Part shown: piece after piece, positions 31,124 through 35,332 of the stretch
Position numbering within the stretch: the stretch's first letter is position 1
Layout of the letters: every line of letters begins with the position of its first letter
Assembly (NCBI GenBank): GCA_900547255.1
Contig: URGC01000007.1
Span: forward strand, 1 to 35,332
DNA length: 35,332 nt
Source of the DNA: an uncultured Eubacterium sp.
GTDB lineage: Bacteria > Bacillota > Clostridia > Lachnospirales > Lachnospiraceae
Reading direction: 5' to 3'
Translations under genes and position numbers: made by a program
Notes under the pieces: model-generated
Told to the model about the DNA's origin: nothing
Database searches by the model: none
What the model saw: only the letters and a program-made list of their open reading frames with translations

Positions 31124-31858
31124 TCATCTAAAATTAATTATAGAATGTACTTTATCATCAACAAGCATGACAATCGTATGGTATCCGTCTTTAACGTAGT
31201 ATTTACATACAACATCTTCACCATACTTGATTTCTTTCTTATATAATATATGAAGCTCACCAAATTCGCCTTTGATAAATCTGTTATAGACATCCTCCGG
31301 CATGGCATCATATGCTATATCTATATAATTAAGATTATGAACATGCTGGTTGATATCTATATCTGAACGTCTCACCACATAATTCGTTGTATATGCTCCT
31401 TCAAGCATGTTCTCATCGCATGTAAGAGCTTCTATCTCGTCTTCCATTGCAAGGTAAGAACCATCTGTCTCATACAATTCCACTATATCATCTGTCAGCC
31501 TTACAGGTCTTCTTCTCTCAGTGTCTGTAAGAATCCATTTAGAGGTTCCTGAGGCGATAAGCTCACCATTCTCATCCTTAATCTCATAATCCCTGAAAGC
31601 CCTTATGCCATCCATCTTTCTCGACCATGTCGATACGGTAAGTTTCTGTTCATATACTGGCAGCTTGTGAATTTTAAGCTTCCAGTCAAGCACAACCCAT
31701 GCCCTGTGCTTAGTCTCAACCTCGCGCACCCCATATCCTACCTGTGCAGAATGCCAGCAGGCACAATCTTCCATGAACACTAATAATGCTCTGATAGAAG
31801 AACTCTCATCACATCCAACCTCTTCTATCCCAACTCTGTAATCTCTTGAATACTTCAT
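31124..31858 (-). CDS. Acyl-ACP thioesterase, FatA/FatB-like
   Basis: Hot-dog-fold enzyme of 244 aa made of two fused hot-dog halves, which releases fatty acids from acyl carrier protein in the cytosol. The opening YSRDYRVGIEEVGCDESSSI, then WVVLDWKLKIHKLPVYEQKL and STWSRKMDGIRAFRDYEI match bacterial acyl-ACP thioesterases; the second half has DIDINQHVHNLNYIDIAYDA, with the Asn and His of the catalytic site. The start is the ATG at 31858 with GGAGG five bases upstream; an earlier TTG at 31870 would contain that site. It lies 40 bases after the diguanylate cyclase and 13 before the exporter pair. The placement suggests that it feeds or adjusts the lipid pool of the exporter's substrate. Confidence 0.88.
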   Translation of the reverse strand: MKYSRDYRVGIEEVGCDESSSIRALLVFMEDCACWHSAQVGYGVREVETKHRAWVVLDWKLKIHKLPVYEQKLTVSTWSRKMDGIRAFRDYEIKDENGELIASGTSKWILTDTERRRPVRLTDDIVELYETDGSYLAMEDEIEALTCDENMLEGAYTTNYVVRRSDIDINQHVHNLNYIDIAYDAMPEDVYNRFIKGEFGELHILYKKEIKYGEDVVCKYYVKDGYHTIVMLVDDKVHSIINFR

Positions 31859-31898
31859 GTGTTCCTCCAAGTATCATCCGTCTACAAATATCATACAT

Positions 31899-32963
31899 CT
31901 AATAAACAAGCTTATTCTTACCGCTCATCTTACCTGAATAGAGCTTTCTGTCAGCACAGCCTATCCAGTCTTCAACAGTCTCGCCCTCTCCATAGAAAGC
32001 GACACCCATAGTCAGTGTTATTGCGAACTTATTACCTTCATATGAAAAGTCATAATTACCGATTGATTTTCTCACATTATCAAGGTCACGGCATGTCTTT
32101 CTTATAGCATCCTCATCAGTACCGCCAGCCTCGCCTGAAAGCAGGAATTCTTCTCCACCCCAGCGGCAGACAATCATATTCTGACACTTGCTCTTGATAA
32201 TTGATGCGATAGCTTTAAGGACATAATCACCTGCATTGTGTCCATATGTGTCGTTAATCTTCTTGAAATCATCTATATCCATGATTGCCATGAACATCTT
32301 TTCCTTAGTACATCTGCTTGCAAGTTCTGTAAAGTTCTCTGTGAAGAAATATCTGTTAGGAAGTCCTGTAAGCTCATCATTATGAGCCTGCATTGACATC
32401 TTATTCTCAATTCTGAATGTAAACTGTATAAGAACCCATAAAACAATCGCAACAGTTGCAAAGACAACAACTGACGATAACAACTGTGTCACCTTCATGG
32501 CAGTATCTGTTATAGGAAATGGTTCATCAAAATAAACTGTAATAATAAATGATGCTATATATGCAATAAAACATGCCACTGAAAGTCTCACTGACCTTAT
32601 CTTGAAGCTTCCTGACTTCTTAAAGCAGTAATCAATAAAGAATATAACTACAACAAGCGCAATCTGATAATTCTGGAATCCGCAATTCCATCCAAATGAT
32701 ACAGTTGCCATAAACATATGAAATATCGCTTCTATGAATACAACATTAAATAAAAGCTGGTATTTTTTCTGATATGCAAGAACTGCTCCTACCGCTATTA
32801 CTACTATGCTTAATTTATTAAACTTTACCATGTAATCCGCATCAAACATCGAATAGAATACGCCAAGATATATGTGGATAATCAAAAACAGTGCAACTAC
32901 CACCATTGCAGAATATCCTATCAGTTTTTTAATATTAATTTTGTCCCATTTTATTAATTCCAT
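31899..32963 (-). CDS. Membrane diguanylate cyclase (GGDEF domain)
   Basis: Protein of 354 aa that should make cyclic di-GMP. Five or six helices occupy about 10-185. The GGDEF domain follows, from NDELTGLPNRYFF to the end, with the active-site loop RWGGEEFLLSGE (GGEEF form) and metal-binding Asp in IMDIDDFKKINDTYGHNAGD. The product-inhibition site (RxxD, five residues before GGEEF) is absent: that stretch is NMIVC. No EAL or HD-GYP domain is present. The RBS is GGGGGAG before the ATG. The preceding hairpin at 33016-33060 ends the upstream gene, so a separate promoter must lie in 32964-33015. Confidence 0.92.
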   Translation of the reverse strand: MELIKWDKINIKKLIGYSAMVVVALFLIIHIYLGVFYSMFDADYMVKFNKLSIVVIAVGAVLAYQKKYQLLFNVVFIEAIFHMFMATVSFGWNCGFQNYQIALVVVIFFIDYCFKKSGSFKIRSVRLSVACFIAYIASFIITVYFDEPFPITDTAMKVTQLLSSVVVFATVAIVLWVLIQFTFRIENKMSMQAHNDELTGLPNRYFFTENFTELASRCTKEKMFMAIMDIDDFKKINDTYGHNAGDYVLKAIASIIKSKCQNMIVCRWGGEEFLLSGEAGGTDEDAIRKTCRDLDNVRKSIGNYDFSYEGNKFAITLTMGVAFYGEGETVEDWIGCADRKLYSGKMSGKNKLVY

Positions 32964-33015
32964 GTTTTCTCCCCCGTTGCTATGGATTTTATCTTGTACT
33001 CATATATCATATACA

Positions 33016-33060
33016 CAAAAATTCCCCGTATATATACATACTTGTATTTATACGGGGAAT
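33016..33060 (-). terminator. Perfect nested hairpin terminator of the CydDC-like operon
   Basis: Arms ATTCCCCGTATA (33021-33032) and TATACGGGGAAT (33049-33060) match over 12 bp; inside them ATACA and TGTAT form a second stem around TACT. On the minus strand the hairpin ends in AATTTTTG, a clear Rho-independent terminator, 63 bases after the ABC stop. Confidence 0.85.
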
Positions 33061-33064
33061 ATTA

Positions 33065-33126
33065 TATCACAATGTGATACATTTTGCATTATTTTGGGAT
33101 AATTTGTCGACTAGTTTGTCGACTAG
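33065..33126. repeat. Palindrome and 12-bp tandem repeat at the end of the CydDC-like gene
   Basis: TATCACA (33065-33071), one base and TGTGATA (33073-33079) form a perfect operator-like palindrome. At 33103-33126 the 12-mer TTTGTCGACTAG is repeated twice in tandem; the second copy contains the stop codon of the ABC gene (TAG on the minus strand, 33123-33125) and the first repeats that stop in frame. Confidence 0.6.
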
Positions 33127-34820
33127 TTTCCCATCTCATATACAACATCAGCAACTGTCATTGTCGATTTTCTATGTGACACAAGCACAACTGTCTTATC
33201 TTTGGCTGATTCCTTGAGTGATTTTAATATAATTCCTTCATTTAAAGAGTCAAGATTAGAACTAGGCTCATCTAAAAGCATAAGGCTTCCTGTCGAATGA
33301 AGAAATGCTCTTGCTATTCCAATTCTCTGCTTCTCTCCACCTGATAATGTATCACCAAGCTCACCTACCTTTGTGTCATATCCATCTGGCAGTGTCATAA
33401 TAAAATTATGGATAGACGCCCTCTTTGCCGCTTCAATAATCTCTTCTCTGGTGGCATCCTGCTTGGCAATGGCTATATTATTAGCTATTGAATCATGGAA
33501 CAGGTGTGTCTCCTGTGTCACATAACTCTCCATGTCACGGAGCTCTTTAGTTGGAATCTTCTTTACATCCCTGCTATTGACATATATTGTACCCTTATCA
33601 GTATCCCAGAATCTCATAAGAAGCTTTAGCAGTGTTGACTTACCACAGCCACTTGCACCATGAATTCCTGTTATCTTACCCGGTTCAAACTTTAATGAAC
33701 AGTTATCAAGGATTACTTCTTTATTATAAGCAAATGTCACATGACTTGCCTCTGCGCCAGAAAATTCTTCACCAGCCACAGCACCAATCTCTGTAGTGCT
33801 TCCAGCATTGCTCTCACTATGTTTTGCTCCATAAATCTCCTCAACAACCGGAGTCTCTTCAAGAAGCGACAGCACTCTTTCTCCGCTTGCAAGTGTCTGG
33901 TTAAGATTATTAGACAGATTAGATAATGCAACAACTGGTCCAAATGAACCCATCATGGCAATTGTACAGATAATAATTCCATCATATTCAATCTGTCCGC
34001 TTCCATACAGCCATACAGTGAGTGCAAGCATTCCAAATGATGCCATAAGAATCACCATATTAGTCAACGCTCTCTGTGTTCCTTCACTCCTGCTGAGCTT
34101 TTCCTGCAATTCAGAAAGCTTCATTGAGCGTGATGACATATCATTCTTTCTCTTCTCACCCTGTCCATACTGGATAGTCTCGTCCAGTCCACGGAGTGAA
34201 TCAAGTACAAAGCTGTTAAGTTCACCGAATTCTGTTCTGTATTCCATACCAGTCTGGCTTCCACGCTTTCCATTCCACAGCGGTATCAAAGCGCCAACCA
34301 CCAGATAAGCCGCAAGTGCAAGTATTCCAGCCATCCAGTGATGCCTTCCGATAAACACTACCATTATAATAGAAGTAAGTGTCGCAATCGCTATCGGCGA
34401 TATTGTATGCGCATAGAACACCTCAAGAAGCTCTATATCAGTAGTTATGATAGATATAAGGTTACCTTTATCCTTACCCTCAAGCTTGGCAGGGCACAGT
34501 TTTCTAAGTGCCGCAAAAACCTTATGCCTGATAATGGCAAGCAGTTTAAATGCTATGAAATGGTTACAATACTGTTCACCATAATGCAGTATTCCACGCA
34601 GTATTGCAATCACAACCATGACGATGAGCAGGCCTGTATGTACATTTTTATCCATAATTCCTTCTGATATAACCATTCCGGCTAATATTGTAAGAAATAT
34701 GGCGCACAGATATCCTGCTGTACCAAATACAATAGCAGTGAGCATTATATGAATAAGCGGTTTAACAAGCCCTATAAGGCTTCCCATAATCGAAACTGTA
34801 CTTCTTCGTTTTTTCTCCAT
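33123..34820 (-). CDS. CydC-like ABC transporter subunit, permease fused to ATPase
   Basis: ABC exporter half of 565 aa. Six helices (about 15-315) include the segments SFVLDSLRGLDETIQYGQGE and WNGKRGSQTG, which resemble CydC/CydD-type thiol exporters. The ATPase domain has Walker A GASGCGKST, signature LSGGE, Walker B LMLLDEPSSNLD and switch His549 (VSHR): a complete site. The ends of these proteins normally run a few residues past VYEM; here the stop comes at VYEMGN, beside a tandem duplication that copies it. The start ATG at 34820 overlaps the last base of the upstream partner's stop. The substrate is not determined; a CydDC role (cysteine or glutathione export for cytochrome assembly) is by similarity only. 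Confidence 0.85.
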   Translation of the reverse strand: MEKKRRSTVSIMGSLIGLVKPLIHIMLTAIVFGTAGYLCAIFLTILAGMVISEGIMDKNVHTGLLIVMVVIAILRGILHYGEQYCNHFIAFKLLAIIRHKVFAALRKLCPAKLEGKDKGNLISIITTDIELLEVFYAHTISPIAIATLTSIIMVVFIGRHHWMAGILALAAYLVVGALIPLWNGKRGSQTGMEYRTEFGELNSFVLDSLRGLDETIQYGQGEKRKNDMSSRSMKLSELQEKLSRSEGTQRALTNMVILMASFGMLALTVWLYGSGQIEYDGIIICTIAMMGSFGPVVALSNLSNNLNQTLASGERVLSLLEETPVVEEIYGAKHSESNAGSTTEIGAVAGEEFSGAEASHVTFAYNKEVILDNCSLKFEPGKITGIHGASGCGKSTLLKLLMRFWDTDKGTIYVNSRDVKKIPTKELRDMESYVTQETHLFHDSIANNIAIAKQDATREEIIEAAKRASIHNFIMTLPDGYDTKVGELGDTLSGGEKQRIGIARAFLHSTGSLMLLDEPSSNLDSLNEGIILKSLKESAKDKTVVLVSHRKSTMTVADVVYEMGN

Positions 34821-35332
34821 TATGCCTGCTCCTCCTTTCCATAGTTTTCCAGAGCCATCTGGCTGTCATAAAGATGCTTATATTCTCCATCTTTGGCAAT
34901 TAATTCATTATGTCTGCCAGACTCCTTAATCTCTCCGTCTCTCAGATAATATATACAGTCTGAATCAACGACATTAGCAAGTCGGTGTGATATAAGAAGA
35001 ACCGTCTTAGTCTTTGCAATATCATGAATTACACTCATAATAAGTTCTTCGCTCTCTATATCTATATTGCTTGTTGCCTCGTCAAATATATACACTGGCG
35101 CATCTTTTAACAAAGCACGCGCAATCACAAGTCTCTGGCACTGTCCTCCTGACAGGTTTCCAGCTTTTTCCTGTAACTGTGTATTTAATCCATCCTGTGA
35201 GTCAATGAAGTCAAGAAGGTTAACCTTTCTAAGCACCTCTCTCATCTCCTGCTCCGTCGCATCCATCTTGCCCATTCTAAGGTTATCCTCAACTGTTCCC
35301 TTGAAAAGATAGCTGTTATGTCTTACAAGGAC
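34820..35332 (-). CDS. ABC transporter subunit, C-terminal part, cut by the right edge
   Basis: Only the ATPase end is present. The frame is open to the last base: after VLVRHNSYLFKGTVEDNLRM (the Q-loop neighbourhood), come signature LSGGQ (in NLSGGQCQRL), Walker B VYIFDEATSNID with its catalytic Glu, and the switch His in LISHRLANV. Walker A lies beyond the window. Its stop overlaps the next gene's start by one base, so it is the first half of a canonical exporter pair with both sites intact. The N-terminal membrane part is off the window, so an ATG at 35275 is internal rather than the start. Confidence 0.85.
   Translation of the reverse strand, partial: VLVRHNSYLFKGTVEDNLRMGKMDATEQEMREVLRKVNLLDFIDSQDGLNTQLQEKAGNLSGGQCQRLVIARALLKDAPVYIFDEATSNIDIESEELIMSVIHDIAKTKTVLLISHRLANVVDSDCIYYLRDGEIKESGRHNELIAKDGEYKHLYDSQMALENYGKEEQA

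Noticed and set aside
1..35332. CRISPR array, tRNA or rRNA genes, or known riboswitch classes
   Set aside because: No regularly spaced repeats, tRNA cloverleaf or rRNA-like stretches were noticed, and leader structures seen here do not match a riboswitch class that I can name.

Overview
The window looks like chromosome from a low-GC, pectin-using, motile Firmicute of the Lachnospiraceae, with a Lachnospira eligens-like species as the closest guess. This is inferred from gene content: a GHKL/LytTR two-component system, a cytosolic GH28 polygalacturonase, split iron-sulfur L-serine dehydratase, DUF4317, many heterodimeric ABC exporters, purine-rich ribosome binding sites and AT-rich spacers. 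No rRNA, tRNA, CRISPR array or recognisable transposase was seen.

Layout. (1) 1-1011, minus: two small unrecognised genes; the first runs off the left edge and is broken in a TA dinucleotide tract. (2) 1095-3222, plus: a quorum-sensing-type sensor kinase and LytTR regulator behind a clear promoter and a dyad. (3) 3230-9683, minus: a likely operon of MarR regulator, heterodimeric ABC exporter, GH28 enzyme, a possible 30-aa ORF and a DUF819 membrane protein. (4) 9783-12934, minus: a minimal chemotaxis receptor with a strong terminator, a histidine phosphatase and a family 2 glycosyltransferase. (5) About 13.05-18.36 kb, plus: an accessory island opposite in strand to its flanking genes. It holds a frameshifted DUF6076-like gene, an intact RhuM-Fic/Doc fusion, a frameshifted YcxB-like gene, a small membrane protein, a DUF6483 gene, a VanZ remnant, a PadR-DUF2812 pair and a truncated cysteine-rich KTR gene. 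(6) 18371-19227, minus: a methyltransferase coupled to a small coiled-coil protein. (7) 19349-22530, plus: a MacB/FtsX-type ABC transporter bracketed by related inverted repeats. (8) 22572-26748, minus: peptidase T, DUF4317, and L-serine dehydratase alpha and beta downstream of a nested hairpin. (9) 26771-32963, minus: diguanylate cyclase, acyl-ACP thioesterase, heterodimeric ABC exporter, 64-aa protein and TetR regulator. A promoter before the last two genes is overlaid by a 25-bp dyad, a likely TetR operator. (10) 33021-35332, minus: a CydDC-like ABC pair, the upstream gene cut by the right edge.

How it fits together. Three heterodimeric ABC exporters lie in 30 kb. Two have one consensus and one degenerate ATP site, with the defects on the expected faces of the dimer; the third looks fully canonical. 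Each of the first two carries its own regulator: MarR at the head of one operon, TetR at the tail of the other. The most unusual associations are the polygalacturonase inside a MarR-exporter operon, and the acyl-ACP thioesterase with exporter, small protein and TetR. The island shows several one-base disruptions at short homopolymers, which means either decay or residual assembly error. No single wholly new system can be proved from sequence alone; the best leads are listed as findings.
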